Origin: Rhizobium sp. NFR03
Lineage (GTDB): Bacteria > Pseudomonadota > Alphaproteobacteria > Rhizobiales > Rhizobiaceae
Reading direction: 5' to 3'
Assembly: GCF_900111275.1 (NCBI RefSeq)
Contig: NZ_FOGR01000002.1
Coordinates: 62,001 to 126,000 of the forward strand
Length of the DNA: 64,000 nucleotides
The notes beneath the pieces are model-generated. The model did not search any database, was not told the DNA's origin, and saw only the letters and a program-made list of their open reading frames with translations. The first letter of the stretch is position 1. The number at the start of each line of letters is the position of its first letter. Below are positions 1 to 9,204 of the stretch, piece by piece. The position numbers were made by a program, and so were the translations under genes.

Positions 1-1
1 C

Positions 2-397
2 ACGACCTGTGGGGAAGCCGTGGTTCTCAAGACCATTCTGGAAACGGGAGAGCTGAAGGAGCGCGGCTTGATCCGCAACGCGTCCCATCTCGCCATCCAG
101 CACGGCGCAGACTTCATCAAGACGTCCACCGGCAAGGTCACCGTCAACGCGACGCTGGAAGCGGCCGATATCATGCTGACGGCCATTCGCGAAAGCGGCC
201 GCCGGGTGGGCTTCAAGCCGGCCGGCGGCGTCAGGACCGTGGCGGACGCCCGGCTCTACCTGACGCTGGCGGCAACCATTCACGGTCCCGACTGGCTGAT
301 GCCCTCCACCTTCCGCTTCGGGGCGTCAGGCCTGCTCGGCGATATCCTCTCCGTCATCGAGGGACGTGAGTCCCTCGCCACGCCAGCGGCGTATTGA
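2..397 (+). CDS. deoC: Deoxyribose-phosphate aldolase, 3' part (5' end outside window)
   Basis: Cytosolic class I aldolase that splits 2-deoxyribose-5-phosphate into glyceraldehyde-3-phosphate and acetaldehyde, the last step of deoxynucleoside catabolism. The reading frame is open to the left edge, so only the C-terminal half is present. It holds both lysine motifs of the family: DFIKTSTGK, carrying the Schiff-base lysine, and [11 protein letters not shown], carrying the second catalytic lysine and phosphate-binding residues. The stop at 395-397 is four bases before the deoA ATG, so the two are co-transcribed and probably translationally coupled. Identification is secure; the true start cannot be given. 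Confidence 0.95.
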   Translation, partial: TTCGEAVVLKTILETGELKERGLIRNASHLAIQHGADFIKTSTGKVTVNATLEAADIMLTAIRESGRRVGFKPAGGVRTVADARLYLTLAATIHGPDWLMPSTFRFGASGLLGDILSVIEGRESLATPAAY

Positions 398-401
398 GGC
401 G

Positions 402-1715
402 ATGATCCCGCAGGAGATCATCCGCCGCAAGCGCGACCGTGTCGCCCTCGAACCATCCGAGATCGCCGACTTCGTCGCCGGTATGGCCGATGGCTCTGTT
501 GCAGATGCGCAGGTTGCGGCCTTTGCCATGGCGACATGGTTTTCCGGGATGACCAGCGCCGAGACGGTGGCGCTGACGGTCGCCATGCGCGACAGCGGCA
601 GGGTGCTCGATTATCACGCGCTCGGACGTCCGGTGGCCGACAAGCACTCGACCGGTGGCGTCGGCGACAACGTCTCCCTCATGCTCGCGCCGATCCTTGC
701 GGCCTGCGGCCTCGTCGTCCCCATGATCTCGGGTCGTGGCCTCGGGCATACCGGCGGCACCCTCGACAAGCTCGAATCCATTCCCGGCTACCATATCGCG
801 CCGTCCGCGGAGACCTTGGGTCGTGTCGTGGAAAGCGTCGGCTGCGCCATCATCGGGCAAACGGCGGATTTGGCACCTGCCGACCGACGGCTCTACGCGA
901 TCCGCGACATCACCGCGACCGTGGACTCCGTGCCCCTGATCACGGCCTCCATCCTGTCGAAGAAGCTCGCGGCGGGCCTCGGCTCTCTCGTGCTCGACGT
1001 CAAGGTCGGCAGTGGTGCGTTCATGGCCTCCGTGACGGAAGCGGAGATTCTGGCGCGTTCGCTGGTAGACGTTGCCAATGGGGCAGGGCTGCGCACGACG
1101 GCTCTCATCACGGACATGAACGAACCGCTCGCCGATGCTGTCGGGAATGCGCTGGAAATCCTCAATTGCCTCGCCTTCCTGCGTGGCGAAAAGCAGGGTA
1201 CGCGGCTCGAGCAGGTCGTCATGGCGCTTGCCTCCGAAATGCTGCTGGTTGCCGGCGTCACCTCGGGGCCTGTCGAAAGCCAGGATGCCGCGCGGCGGGC
1301 GCTGGAAAGCGGGATCGCACTCGATATTTTCGGCCGGATGGTCTCGGCGCTGGGTGGACCGGTCGATTTCGTAGAGCGCCCGGAAGACTATTTGCCAGCC
1401 GCGCCGGTTATCCGGCCGGTCACCGCGGAGCGCGCCGGCAGTCTCGCCACCTGCGATGCCCGCGCCTTGGGGATGGCGGTCATCGGGCTTGGCGGTGGAC
1501 GGACCCGCGCCGATCAGGCGATCGATCACAGCGTCGGCTTCTCCGACATCCTGCCGCTTGGCACGGCTGTGACAGCGGGACAAATGCTTGCCCGCGTCCA
1601 TGCCGCAGACGAGACTGCTGCCGACGAAGCCATATCGGCCTTTCTGGCAGCCTATACGATCGAGAATGCTGCTCCCGCAACGCGTCCCATCATCCTGTCG
1701 CGCCTGACCGCCTGA
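402..1715 (+). CDS. deoA: Thymidine phosphorylase
   Basis: Cleaves thymidine and deoxyuridine with phosphate to the free base and 2-deoxyribose-1-phosphate, which deoB and deoC then process. The 437-residue length fits the family. Residues 81-90 (KHSTGGVGDN) form the phosphate-binding loop and residues 110-125 (SGRGLGHTGGT...) match the thymidine/pyrimidine phosphorylase signature. The ATG at 402 is chosen over an upstream in-frame GTG at 366 because E. coli DeoA begins with a similar AQEIIRKKRD stretch and because 366 lies inside deoC. It ends two bases before the convergent protease gene stop. Confidence 0.95.
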   Translation: MIPQEIIRRKRDRVALEPSEIADFVAGMADGSVADAQVAAFAMATWFSGMTSAETVALTVAMRDSGRVLDYHALGRPVADKHSTGGVGDNVSLMLAPILAACGLVVPMISGRGLGHTGGTLDKLESIPGYHIAPSAETLGRVVESVGCAIIGQTADLAPADRRLYAIRDITATVDSVPLITASILSKKLAAGLGSLVLDVKVGSGAFMASVTEAEILARSLVDVANGAGLRTTALITDMNEPLADAVGNALEILNCLAFLRGEKQGTRLEQVVMALASEMLLVAGVTSGPVESQDAARRALESGIALDIFGRMVSALGGPVDFVERPEDYLPAAPVIRPVTAERAGSLATCDARALGMAVIGLGGGRTRADQAIDHSVGFSDILPLGTAVTAGQMLARVHAADETAADEAISAFLAAYTIENAAPATRPIILSRLTA

Positions 1716-1717
1716 CG

Positions 1718-2248
1718 TTACCGTCTGAGCCTCAAGGCGCCGTCTTCCACTGCAAAGGACGATAGCCGGTTAAGAAAGCTCATGCCCACCAGCGTCTCGG
1801 AAAGGGCCGTATCCGGCAGCACCATCGCCTGTACATTGTCGATGGCGATGCTGCCGACCTTGATCCGCTTCAAGGTCACCGGAGCCGCCTTCGCCAGGCC
1901 GTTCGCGGTGGAAACGGAGATGGCGTAGTCGAGCGTCGCGAGCGATAGGCCGATCCGTCGCGCGGTGCTCTCGTTGATCGCGACGACACTCGCGCCCGTA
2001 TCGATCAAACCGCGAACGCTGCGGCCGTTCACGTCGAGATCCGTAACGAAATGCCCGCTCGGTCCGGCGGGCAGCACCACCTCGCGGGCACCGGCGGCAA
2101 CCGGCACCGCGGGTTGGGCGGCAACCGTCTTTTCCGACAGAGCCGCTTGCGGTGTGGTTGCCCGGTCGAGATACCGGCCGGTCAGGTTGGGAAGGGTATA
2201 GGCGCAGACACCGGCAAGGCCCGCGATCATCAGCACGCGGCTTATCAT
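1718..2248 (-). CDS. Retropepsin-like aspartic protease, membrane anchored (TIGR02281 type)
   Basis: Single-domain retroviral-type aspartyl protease of 176 residues. An N-terminal hydrophobic segment (about residues 4-20) anchors or exports it, so the catalytic domain is probably periplasmic. The catalytic motif LIDTGASVV places the aspartate at residue 83; retropepsin-like enzymes act as homodimers with one DTG each. A hydrophobic-hydrophobic-G element near the C-terminus (ETLVGMSFL) matches the fold. The family is common in alphaproteobacteria next to unrelated genes and its substrate is unknown. It is last in a leftward set after upp, converging on deoA with two bases between stops. Confidence 0.85.
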   Translation of the reverse strand: MISRVLMIAGLAGVCAYTLPNLTGRYLDRATTPQAALSEKTVAAQPAVPVAAGAREVVLPAGPSGHFVTDLDVNGRSVRGLIDTGASVVAINESTARRIGLSLATLDYAISVSTANGLAKAAPVTLKRIKVGSIAIDNVQAMVLPDTALSETLVGMSFLNRLSSFAVEDGALRLRR

Positions 2249-2362
2249 GCCCGCAACTCCGCAGCGAAAGGACGTTCGTCCCCTTCTATCGTGCAGCGTC
2301 TTTAAGAAGACGCAAACACGGCGCGGCCTGCCCCGTCCCTTGCGCTTAAGGGTTAACGAATC

Positions 2363-2992
2363 TTATTTCGTCCCGTACATCCGGTCGCCGGCGTCCCCAA
2401 GACCGGGCATGATATAGCCCTTCTCGTTGAGGTGGCTGTCGATCGCGGCGGTAAAGATCGGCACGTCGGGATGAACGGCGTGGAAATTGGCGATGCCCTC
2501 GGGGGCGGCCAGCAGGCAGAGGAAACGCAGGTTCACGGCGCCGCGCTCCTTCAGTTTGTCGATCGCGGCAATCGAGGAATTGCCGGTCGCGAGCATCGGA
2601 TCGACGACGATCACGAGACGCTCCGCCATGTTTTCCGGCGCCTTGAAGTAATATTCGACAGCTTCCAGCGTCTCATGGTCGCGGTAGACGCCGACATGCG
2701 AGACGCGCGCGGACGGCACCAGCTCCAGCATGCCTTCGAGAAGTCCGTTGCCGGCCCGCAGGATCGAGGCGAACACCAGCTTCTTGCCTTCGAGCACCGG
2801 TGCCTGGATCTGCTGCATCGGCGTGTCGATGGTTTCCATCGTCAATTCAAGATCGCGCGTCACCTCGTAGCAGAGCAGCGTGGAAATCTCGCGCAGGAGC
2901 CTGCGGAATCCTGCGGTCGAGGTTTCCTTCTTGCGCATGATCGTCAGCTTGTGCTGGACGAGCGGATGGTCGATGACGGTAACGCTGGTCAT
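2363..2992 (-). CDS. upp: Uracil phosphoribosyltransferase
   Basis: Converts uracil and PRPP to UMP in pyrimidine salvage. Length 209 residues is standard. The PRPP-binding loop is at residues 129-142 ([13 protein letters not shown]) and the C-terminal uracil-binding region [17 protein letters not shown] at 192-208. The ATG at 2992 gives [10 protein letters not shown], which aligns with known starts; an in-frame extension to 3091 has no family support. It lies 115 bases downstream of add on the same strand, which fits recovery of uracil released by pyrimidine nucleoside phosphorolysis. Confidence 0.96.
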   Translation of the reverse strand: MTSVTVIDHPLVQHKLTIMRKKETSTAGFRRLLREISTLLCYEVTRDLELTMETIDTPMQQIQAPVLEGKKLVFASILRAGNGLLEGMLELVPSARVSHVGVYRDHETLEAVEYYFKAPENMAERLVIVVDPMLATGNSSIAAIDKLKERGAVNLRFLCLLAAPEGIANFHAVHPDVPIFTAAIDSHLNEKGYIMPGLGDAGDRMYGTK

Positions 2993-3107
2993 GCTGTAAG
3001 CCTCTTGCCGCGACGGATGGGACCCCTCCTTTTTCCACGGAAAGCCCGGCCGCCGCAAGTGCGACGCCACGCCGTCCCCAACCCATCGCACGATGTCTCG
3101 CGGATCG

Positions 3108-4076
3108 TCAGAGCCGGGAAAGCAGCCTCGCGCGCGTATCTTCGTCCACGAAGGCGGCCTCGATGGCCGTGCGGGTCATAGCGTCGATCTCCGCATCCTC
3201 GAACCCCATGACTTGCGAGGCGATATCGTATTCCTGTGCAAGCGATGTGTGGAAGAACGGTGGATCGTCCGCATTGAGCGTGACGCGGCATCCGGCATCG
3301 CGCAGCGCCCGCAGCGGATGGGCATGGAAGCCGGGGAAGACGCCGAGCGCGATGTTGGAGCCGGGGCAGGTCTCCAGCACGACGCCTTCCGCGGCGATCC
3401 GGCGCACGAGATCGGCGTCCTCGATGGCGCGCACGCCATGGCTGATGCGCGAGGGTCTTACGATATCGAGCGCATCGCGCACGCTGTCGGCTCCCGCCAT
3501 CTCGCCTGCATGGATGGTGAGGCCGAGCCCTGCGTCGCGGGCGATGTCGTAGGCGCGCGCGAAATCTGCGACCCTAAACATCCGCTCCTCGCCCGCAAGG
3601 TTGAAGCCGGTCACGAGCGGATGGTCGCGCCGGACGGCATAGAGAGCCGTGCGTTCGGCCGCTTCAGGTCCGAGATGCCGGATGATGGTGATGATCATCC
3701 GCCCGACGATGCCGGTTTTCGCACGAGCCGCCTCGATGCCGGCGGCAAGCCCGCGGAGATAGGCATCGGCACCCAAGCCGATCGTGTTGCCGTGGTCGGG
3801 CGATACGATGATTTCGCTATATATGGTGCCGGCTGCGCTCAGTTCGGTCAGGTAGGTCTCGGCAAGTGCCGCATAATCCTCCTCCGTGCGAAACAGGGAT
3901 GCGACACGGTCGTAGCAGACGATGAATTCGCTGAAGTCGGTCCAGACATAGGACCCGTCCGCAATGAGGCCGGAGACATCGACGCCATATTTTTCAGCCT
4001 GCGCAAGGGCAAGCGAAGGCGGTGCCGCACCCTCGATATGGCAGTGCAGTTCCGCTTTCTGGAGATGCAGGGTCAC
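3108..4076 (-). CDS. add: Adenosine deaminase
   Basis: Zinc-dependent hydrolase turning (deoxy)adenosine into (deoxy)inosine. Of 322 residues, metal and catalytic residues are visible: H11 and H13 in ELHCHIEG, H190 and E193 in TIHAGE, H214 in ISHGVRA, and D271 in NADDPPFF. The start is GTG at 4076-4074, overlapping the deoB stop as GTGA, so add is translationally coupled to deoB. Some bacterial homologues deaminate adenine instead; the length and the HAGE/SHG motifs favour adenosine deaminase but do not exclude a relaxed substrate. Confidence 0.92.
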   Translation of the reverse strand: MTLHLQKAELHCHIEGAAPPSLALAQAEKYGVDVSGLIADGSYVWTDFSEFIVCYDRVASLFRTEEDYAALAETYLTELSAAGTIYSEIIVSPDHGNTIGLGADAYLRGLAAGIEAARAKTGIVGRMIITIIRHLGPEAAERTALYAVRRDHPLVTGFNLAGEERMFRVADFARAYDIARDAGLGLTIHAGEMAGADSVRDALDIVRPSRISHGVRAIEDADLVRRIAAEGVVLETCPGSNIALGVFPGFHAHPLRALRDAGCRVTLNADDPPFFHTSLAQEYDIASQVMGFEDAEIDAMTRTAIEAAFVDEDTRARLLSRL

Positions 4077-5290
4077 AGGAAGCTCCTTCCATGGGGGCCG
4101 GGCGCGATGCCGAGATGCCGCGCGACCGTCTCGCCGATCCCGGCAAACCCCTTGATGATCCCGATCGGCCGGGTTGCGACATCAGGACCGAAGAGCAGCA
4201 CGGGCACGCGCTCGCGCGTATGGTCTGTGCCCCGCCATGTCGGGTCGCACCCATGGTCGCCTGTGAGAATAACGATATCGCCCGGGACAAGCACGGCGTC
4301 GAGTTCCGGCAGTCTGCGGTCGAAGGCTTCCAGCGCAGCCGCATAGCCGGCCACATCCCGGCGATGCCCGTAGAGCATGTCGAAATCGACGAAATTCGTG
4401 AACACGAGGTCGCCATCCGCAGCCTCGGCGATGGCCCTCAGGCTGGCATCGAACAGCGCTTCATTGCCGTCTGCCTTGATGGTGCGGCCGATGCCCTGAT
4501 GCGCGAAGATATCGGCGATCTTGCCGATGGCGTGCACGGTTCGGCCCGCCTCGCTCAGCCTGTCGAGCAGTGTCGGCTCGGGCGGCAGCACCGCGTAGTC
4601 GCGTCGATTGCCGGTGCGCACGAAGTCCCGCGCCGTCCGCCCGGTGAAGGGCCGCGCGATCACCCGCCCGATATTGTACGGGTCGAGAAGGCGACGAACG
4701 GTCTGGCAAAGCTCAAGCAGGCGCTCGAGGCCGAAGCTCTCCTCATGCGCGGCGATCTGGAAGACCGAGTCCGAAGACGTGTAGCAGATGGGCTTTCCTG
4801 TCCGCAGATGCTCTTCGCCAAGCCGCGCGATGATGTCGGTGCCGGAGGCGTGGCAATTGCCGAGAATGCCGGGAACACCGCCGTCTGCGCAGATCCTGTC
4901 GACCAGCGCCTCCGGAAAGGCATCGCCGGTATCGGGAAAGTACCCCCAGTCGAAGCGAACCGGCGTTCCCGCGATTTCCCAGTGGCCAGACGGCGTATCC
5001 TTGCCGCGAGAAACCTCTTCGGCAGCGCCATAGACACCGTTTATGGTCTCGGGGAGGACGACGCCGACGGGCAGGCCGCCGCTCGACAACCGGGCGGCGT
5101 GAAAGAGCCCGCGTGCGCCCATGTTGGGAAGGGTAAGCGGTCCTGCGCGAAGTCCCGCCCGGTCGGCCGCACCGGCTGCGCAGAACTCGGCGATATGGCC
5201 GAGCGTGTCTGCGCCTTCATCGCCAAAGGCGGCGGCATCCGGCGCGCCGCCTATGCCGAGGGAATCCAGAACGAAGAGAAAAGCCCGCAC
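4073..5290 (-). CDS. deoB: Phosphopentomutase
   Basis: Alkaline-phosphatase-superfamily enzyme that interconverts (deoxy)ribose-1-phosphate and -5-phosphate, linking deoA to deoC. The N-terminal metal aspartate is in [14 protein letters not shown], the phosphorylated threonine in [12 protein letters not shown] (near residue 99), and the C-terminal metal site in [17 protein letters not shown]. The GTG at 5290 is preferred because an AGGAG lies ten bases upstream and it yields [10 protein letters not shown]; a TTG at 5299 is in frame but sits almost on that AGGAG. Length from GTG is 405 residues. It is first of the leftward deoB-add unit. Confidence 0.94.
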   Translation of the reverse strand: MRAFLFVLDSLGIGGAPDAAAFGDEGADTLGHIAEFCAAGAADRAGLRAGPLTLPNMGARGLFHAARLSSGGLPVGVVLPETINGVYGAAEEVSRGKDTPSGHWEIAGTPVRFDWGYFPDTGDAFPEALVDRICADGGVPGILGNCHASGTDIIARLGEEHLRTGKPICYTSSDSVFQIAAHEESFGLERLLELCQTVRRLLDPYNIGRVIARPFTGRTARDFVRTGNRRDYAVLPPEPTLLDRLSEAGRTVHAIGKIADIFAHQGIGRTIKADGNEALFDASLRAIAEAADGDLVFTNFVDFDMLYGHRRDVAGYAAALEAFDRRLPELDAVLVPGDIVILTGDHGCDPTWRGTDHTRERVPVLLFGPDVATRPIGIIKGFAGIGETVARHLGIAPGPHGRSFL

Positions 5291-5434
5291 GTTCCGCAAT
5301 CTCCTGACAGATCAGCCGCATTTGATGCCCGAGCGGGGTTTGATGCCCAAGCCGGGGCCGGCCGTTTGGGGCAAGAAATACGCCCCGACGCCTGTTTTTG
5401 CAAACCGGGCCCGAAGCGCCTTGGCTGGCTGCGC

Positions 5435-6031
5435 TTACCTGCAGAGGGCGCAGGTGATTCCGAGGCCGACGCGCTGGCGATAATAGTAGTTTTCCGACAG
5501 GTTTATGACCTCCAGAGAATTCTCCTTCATGCCCGGCGGTGTGAACAGCATGAGTTCATAGGGAACGGTAAATTCCGAGCGGACGACGAAGGTGTTGAGA
5601 ACGGTGAGGTCGGCGGGAACGGATACGGTCGCGTTGACGGCATAGGGTGTGCCGCCCTTTTCGTCCCGCGACCATTCGACGACCCCCACCCCTGGCGCAG
5701 TGACGCGAATACCCGAGACCTTCAGCGTGTACTTGCTGATGGAGAAAGGCGCCATGATGCTCAGCGCCACATTCTTCATTCCGTCGAGTTCCGTCGGAGT
5801 GACCTCCCCCTTCTGACTGAGGATGTCGGCGACGGTGCTCGTTGCCTGCGATACTTTTTGCGCCATGTTGAAGCCGACCGACAGCTCGAACGCGCCAAGA
5901 TAGATCATCAGGAGGATCGGAGCGATGAGCGCGAACTCGATACCGCTCGTTCCCCGTCGATCGCGGTACAGGCGGTGAATGCGCAGGACGAGGCTTGAAC
6001 GCGGATAGGTGCTGCGGTCTGTGCCGGTCAT
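5435..6031 (-). CDS. TadE-like pilus assembly / minor pilin protein
   Basis: 198-residue protein with the TadE signature at the N-terminus: a basic stretch then RRGTSGIEFALIAPILL, starting a single transmembrane helix (about residues 30-54). TadE/TadF proteins are pseudopilins of the Flp/Tad system, processed by the same prepilin peptidase as the main pilin and needed for pilus assembly. The rest is an extracytoplasmic domain ending CALCR. It follows the paralogous gene at 6047-6661 by 15 bases on the same strand. TadE versus TadF cannot be decided by eye. Confidence 0.85.
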   Translation of the reverse strand: MTGTDRSTYPRSSLVLRIHRLYRDRRGTSGIEFALIAPILLMIYLGAFELSVGFNMAQKVSQATSTVADILSQKGEVTPTELDGMKNVALSIMAPFSISKYTLKVSGIRVTAPGVGVVEWSRDEKGGTPYAVNATVSVPADLTVLNTFVVRSEFTVPYELMLFTPPGMKENSLEVINLSENYYYRQRVGLGITCALCR

Positions 6032-6046
6032 CTCGGAATACCCATC

Positions 6047-6661
6047 TCAGAATTTCTCGTTCATGAAGGCTGCGGTCGTCGCCATCAGATAATCGTTCGG
6101 CATGGAACTGCCGGCCGGGCGCAGGCCGGTGATGAAGGGGCGCACGAGATCGGTCACGACGGTCCAGCGGTAATAAGCCCGGATCAGATTGATGGAGCCC
6201 GGTCCGCCGGGCGTATAGCTGAAGCCGGTGACGTCGAGGTCTGTGCCCTTGCGCGGAATGGCAATCGGAATATCGCTGAAGCGCGCATAGCTGCGCACGT
6301 CGATCAGGAGCTTGGAAGGTTTGTCTGCCTCGGTCGCCGAGCAGCTCACCATAGCGGTGAGTTCGTTGCAGAAGGCGGCCCGAAACTCTGTCTGGGTCAT
6401 GTTCACCGGCAGGAGGCCGGTGCGGATCTTGCGCGCCATCGTCTGGGTGGCATTGGCAAGGATCTGTTCGCCGGTAAAGGCGATGAACGTCTCGATCGAG
6501 GCGAAAATGACCATCAGGAAGGGAATGACCAGAATGGCGAACTCGATGGCGGCAGCCCCTTTGCGATCGCGCGCAAATCTGCCGGCAACCGTCCTGCATG
6601 CCGGTTCTTTCCCGCAATCCTCTCCGTCGTCCCGTTTCGTCAGCGCCATCATACCCGCCAT
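6047..6661 (-). CDS. TadE/TadF-like minor pilin protein
   Basis: Second pseudopilin-like protein, about 204 residues from the ATG at 6661. Signature RKGAAAIEFAILVIPFLMV opens one transmembrane helix; the GAAAIEF context resembles the prepilin peptidase site of Flp pilins (cleavage after G, glutamate at +5). The remainder is predicted periplasmic, with two cysteines around the CNELTAMVSC stretch. Several starts are possible (TTG 6679; ATG 6661, 6652, 6649); 6661 is an arbitrary middle choice. It lies between the CpaC N-domain protein upstream and the TadE-like gene downstream, suggesting one minus-strand minor-pilin unit. Confidence 0.82.
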   Translation of the reverse strand: MAGMMALTKRDDGEDCGKEPACRTVAGRFARDRKGAAAIEFAILVIPFLMVIFASIETFIAFTGEQILANATQTMARKIRTGLLPVNMTQTEFRAAFCNELTAMVSCSATEADKPSKLLIDVRSYARFSDIPIAIPRKGTDLDVTGFSYTPGGPGSINLIRAYYRWTVVTDLVRPFITGLRPAGSSMPNDYLMATTAAFMNEKF

Positions 6662-6739
6662 GTTCCGCGTGAAAGGCAACGTACCGAGAAAGCGTTTCGA
6701 CTTCGTAACGTGGGATGGAAAGGATGTGCCTGACGACGG

Positions 6740-7159
6740 CTACTTCCTGGAATGCTCCTCGCAACTTGGCGTGCAGGTGAGGATCGCACGTGCCGTCGAG
6801 CGATAGACGCGCAGTGTGTTGCCTTCGTCCGTGGAGACGAGGATGCGCTGGTCGACAATCGGATTGTCGTTCGCGTCGAGAATGACGATGTTGGTCGTGC
6901 CCACGGACTTGCCGGTGAGAACGATGGTTCGTTCGTCTGCGACGGTGGCATCGGCGATCTCGGCGCTGCCGATGATGACCCGGCTGACGCTGCGGTCGAG
7001 TTTGAGAACCCGGGCATGGTTGAGATAGACGTTCATCAGCGCGGCATCCTGCGCGATCGCCGGGCCGGCGATGGTGCCTGCAAGGCACAGCGCTGCCGCG
7101 AGCATCGTTCCGAGGCGCAGGTGAGCGAAGGGGAAGCGGGGAGACGAGATAGTGGCCAT
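6740..7159 (-). CDS. Free-standing pilus formation N-terminal domain protein (CpaC N-domain paralogue)
   Basis: Secreted 139-residue protein. A signal peptide ends in AGPAIAQ, followed by a domain like the N-terminus of the secretin CpaC in this locus: compare VLTGKSVGTTNIVILD here with LFGKSVGQTNIFIFG in CpaC. It has no secretin domain. In Tad loci such proteins are annotated as pilus assembly proteins; a periplasmic role at the secretin or in minor-pilin handling is inference. The ATG at 7159 (MATISS) is preferred over an in-frame start at 7195. It heads the minus-strand unit, divergent from the pilin gene. Confidence 0.8.
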   Translation of the reverse strand: MATISSPRFPFAHLRLGTMLAAALCLAGTIAGPAIAQDAALMNVYLNHARVLKLDRSVSRVIIGSAEIADATVADERTIVLTGKSVGTTNIVILDANDNPIVDQRILVSTDEGNTLRVYRSTARAILTCTPSCEEHSRK

Positions 7160-7207
7160 GACGTGCAGGATCCGGTGAAGCCGATGAGGCAGCATCCGTG
7201 GTTTTGG

Positions 7208-7222
7208 TAAATGGCGGGTTAA
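7208..7222. promoter_or_regulatory. CtrA-like box, one mismatch
   Basis: TAAA-N7-TTAA, matching the CtrA consensus TTAA-N7-TTAA at seven of eight positions. It lies between the divergent CpaC N-domain gene (start 7159) and the Flp pilin gene (start 7407). CtrA controls pilin transcription in Caulobacter; that it does so here is inference, supported by the other TTAA-type boxes in this locus. Confidence 0.4.
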
Positions 7223-7406
7223 GCCCGCAAGGTGGAAAGCCCCGGCATGGGCTATATCCTCGTCATTTGCTCAATTTCTTTCATCTTCTGGTAATGCTCT
7301 TCCTTAAGTCGATCGAAACGTGCGCTGTGTAGGTTCATTGCAACCGGCCGGCAGAGACATGTCGGAGGGAGTGCTGAACACAAAACAATGAAGCAGGAGA
7401 AATGAC

Positions 7407-7580
7407 ATGACCGCAGTTTTCGCGCGTTTTCTCAAAGACGAGTCCGGCGCTACCGCCATCGAATACGGCCTGATCGCATCGCTGATCGCGCTTGGCATCA
7501 TTTTGGGAGCAAGTGCTGTCGGCACTCAGCTCAACACAACTTTTACAAACATCAGGGACAAGCTCGTAAAGCCGGTCTGA
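7407..7580 (+). CDS. Flp-type IVb major pilin
   Basis: 57-residue prepilin, the structural subunit of the Tad pilus. The leader MTAVFARFLKDESG is followed by ATAIEYGLIASLIALG: cleavage by the prepilin peptidase after glycine 14 leaves glutamate at +5 and tyrosine at +6, the E-Y hallmark of Flp pilins. A hydrophobic helix (residues 22-42) and a short polar tail (TNIRDKLVKPV) complete it. An AGGAG lies nine bases before the ATG. It is followed by cpaA, as in other Tad loci (pilA/flp, then cpaA). It is normally highly expressed and only one copy is seen here. Confidence 0.95.
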   Translation: MTAVFARFLKDESGATAIEYGLIASLIALGIILGASAVGTQLNTTFTNIRDKLVKPV

Positions 7581-7738
7581 GAAAGTTCAGAGCATCTCGA
7601 ATACGCTCTTCTGCAATGGAAACTCAAGTGGCTGCCTCCGAAGGGGGCGGCCGCTTTTACGTTAAACGGCTAAAGCCCTTGGCTTCGTACTTTTTTAAAG
7701 TAACTTGTTTAGGATTGCCGTGTTTCCGGGGAGGCATT

Positions 7739-8251
7739 ATGGTTCAGGCTGCAATTTTTGTTATTTTTCCTCTGTGCCTAGCCATTGCCGCTTGCTCCGA
7801 TTTTCTTTCTATGACGATTCCTAATCGGGTCTCCGCTATCCTCCTTGGCGCGTTCATTGTGGTCGCGCCGCTGGCCGGCCTCGATATGACCGAGATCGGC
7901 CTCCATCTCTCGGCTGGACTTGCGGTCTTCGCCATCTGCTTTGCATTGTTTGCCTTGAACATCATGGGTGGCGGCGATGCCAAGCTCCTGACGGCCAGCG
8001 CTGTCTGGTTCGGGTGGAATATGAGCCTTCTCACCTTCCTCGTGGCCGTTTCCTTCCTCGGTGGCGTGCTTGTTCTCGTAATTCTCGTCTTGCGGGCTCA
8101 AGAGAACTTCATCCTCGCCTACCGCATCCCGCTTCCCGCTCAGCTCTTTCACGGCTCGAAGGTGCCCTATGGCGTTGCCATCGGCTGCGGGGCCTTCCTT
8201 ACCTTTCCGGAATCCCCCCTGATGCAGCTTGCACTCGCGCATCTTCGCTGA
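7739..8251 (+). CDS. cpaA: Prepilin peptidase (A24 family), CpaA/TadV
   Basis: Inner-membrane aspartyl protease that removes the pilin leader. The 170-residue protein has no N-terminal methylase domain, as expected for CpaA/TadV. The two catalytic aspartates are D21 (ACSDFLSMTIPN) and D80 in the GGGDAKLL motif. It has about five or six hydrophobic helices. The ATG at 7739 is preceded by GGGGAGG with normal spacing; an in-frame ATG at 7616 would add 41 residues without family support. Confidence 0.93.
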   Translation: MVQAAIFVIFPLCLAIAACSDFLSMTIPNRVSAILLGAFIVVAPLAGLDMTEIGLHLSAGLAVFAICFALFALNIMGGGDAKLLTASAVWFGWNMSLLTFLVAVSFLGGVLVLVILVLRAQENFILAYRIPLPAQLFHGSKVPYGVAIGCGAFLTFPESPLMQLALAHLR

Positions 8252-8278
8252 AGCGCCGGAGCTCCCCGAAAACATAGC

Positions 8279-8293
8279 TTAAAGCTTTGTTAA
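8279..8293. promoter_or_regulatory. Exact CtrA-type box TTAA-N7-TTAA upstream of cpaB
   Basis: TTAA AGCTTTG TTAA matches the alphaproteobacterial CtrA consensus exactly and forms part of an inverted repeat GCTTAA/TTAAGC (8277-8295). It lies in the cpaA-cpaB gap, 98 bases before the cpaB ATG, so it is placed to control the cpaB-cpaF-tadBC run. Confidence 0.55.
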
Positions 8294-8391
8294 GCATAGC
8301 CGGTTCGCTTTCGTTAACCTTAATTATACCTTTACGCCGTAGCCTTCCCCCATGTGATCCCAGCGTGATCAAGGAAGGGTTCGGTCAATAG

Positions 8392-9204
8392 ATGAAGCCG
8401 GCGCGCATTTTCATTTTGGCCGTTGCGGTCGTTTCGGCCGGCCTTGCCGGCCTGCTGGCGATGAGCATTACCGGACCGACCGTCGTCGAGACGGCAGAGC
8501 CGGTCATCGAGCACGAACCGACCGTCAACGTCCTCGTCATGGCGAAAAGCCTGCCGGTCGGCGCGCGCCTGAGTGCCGACGCCATCCGATGGATGGCCTG
8601 GCCGAAGGCCGGTATCGTCGATGGCTTCATCACCGACGAGGCTCGCCCTGATGCAGCCACGCAGCTACAGGGCTCCGTCGTCCGCCTGCCGCTTCTCAAT
8701 GGCGAGCCGGTCCGTGCCGAAAAGATCGCCGACGCCTCCGGCCAGATCCTGTCCTCCATTCTGCCGGCCGGCAAACGCGCGGTCTCGACCGAAATCACCG
8801 TCGCCACCGGCGCCGGCGGCTTCATCCTGCCAAACGACCGCGTCGATGTGATCATGGTCCGCAAGGGCGAGGGCAAGACGTTCAATACGGAAACCGTGCT
8901 CAGCAACGTTCGTATCCTCGCGGTCGATCAGCAGATCGAGGAGAAGGACGATGGCTCCAAGACCGTTCTAGGGACCACAGCGACGCTCGAATTGACGCCC
9001 GATCAGGCCAAGGTCCTCGCCGTCGCCCAGCAGATGGCCGATCGGCTGTCCCTCGCTTTGCGCTCGGTTGCCGACGCGCAGGAGTCCGACACGATCGCTG
9101 CCGACTATCTGCTCTCCGGTGGCAGCCGTCCAGCCGTGCAGCTGATCAAATCCGGCTCCATCGTCTCTTCAGACGGCGAGACCAAGACGGGAACGATGCA
9201 ATGA
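8392..9204 (+). CDS. cpaB: Flp pilus assembly protein CpaB/RcpC
   Basis: 270-residue periplasmic protein anchored by an N-terminal helix (about residues 5-25). A SAF domain follows (about 45-105; VLVMAKSLPVGARLSADAIRW), then the RcpC/CpaB domain with VSTEITVATGAGGFILPNDRVDVIMV. SAF domains may bind glycans; CpaB is thought to work with the secretin channel. The stop overlaps the cpaC ATG (ATGA), so translation is coupled. First gene of the long + strand assembly operon. Confidence 0.92.
   Translation: MKPARIFILAVAVVSAGLAGLLAMSITGPTVVETAEPVIEHEPTVNVLVMAKSLPVGARLSADAIRWMAWPKAGIVDGFITDEARPDAATQLQGSVVRLPLLNGEPVRAEKIADASGQILSSILPAGKRAVSTEITVATGAGGFILPNDRVDVIMVRKGEGKTFNTETVLSNVRILAVDQQIEEKDDGSKTVLGTTATLELTPDQAKVLAVAQQMADRLSLALRSVADAQESDTIAADYLLSGGSRPAVQLIKSGSIVSSDGETKTGTMQ

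Noticed and set aside
5318-5365. Degenerate direct repeat (TTTGATGCCC twice) upstream of deoB
   Set aside because: Two short copies near the edge of the gap, with no palindrome or phasing; too weak to call an operator.
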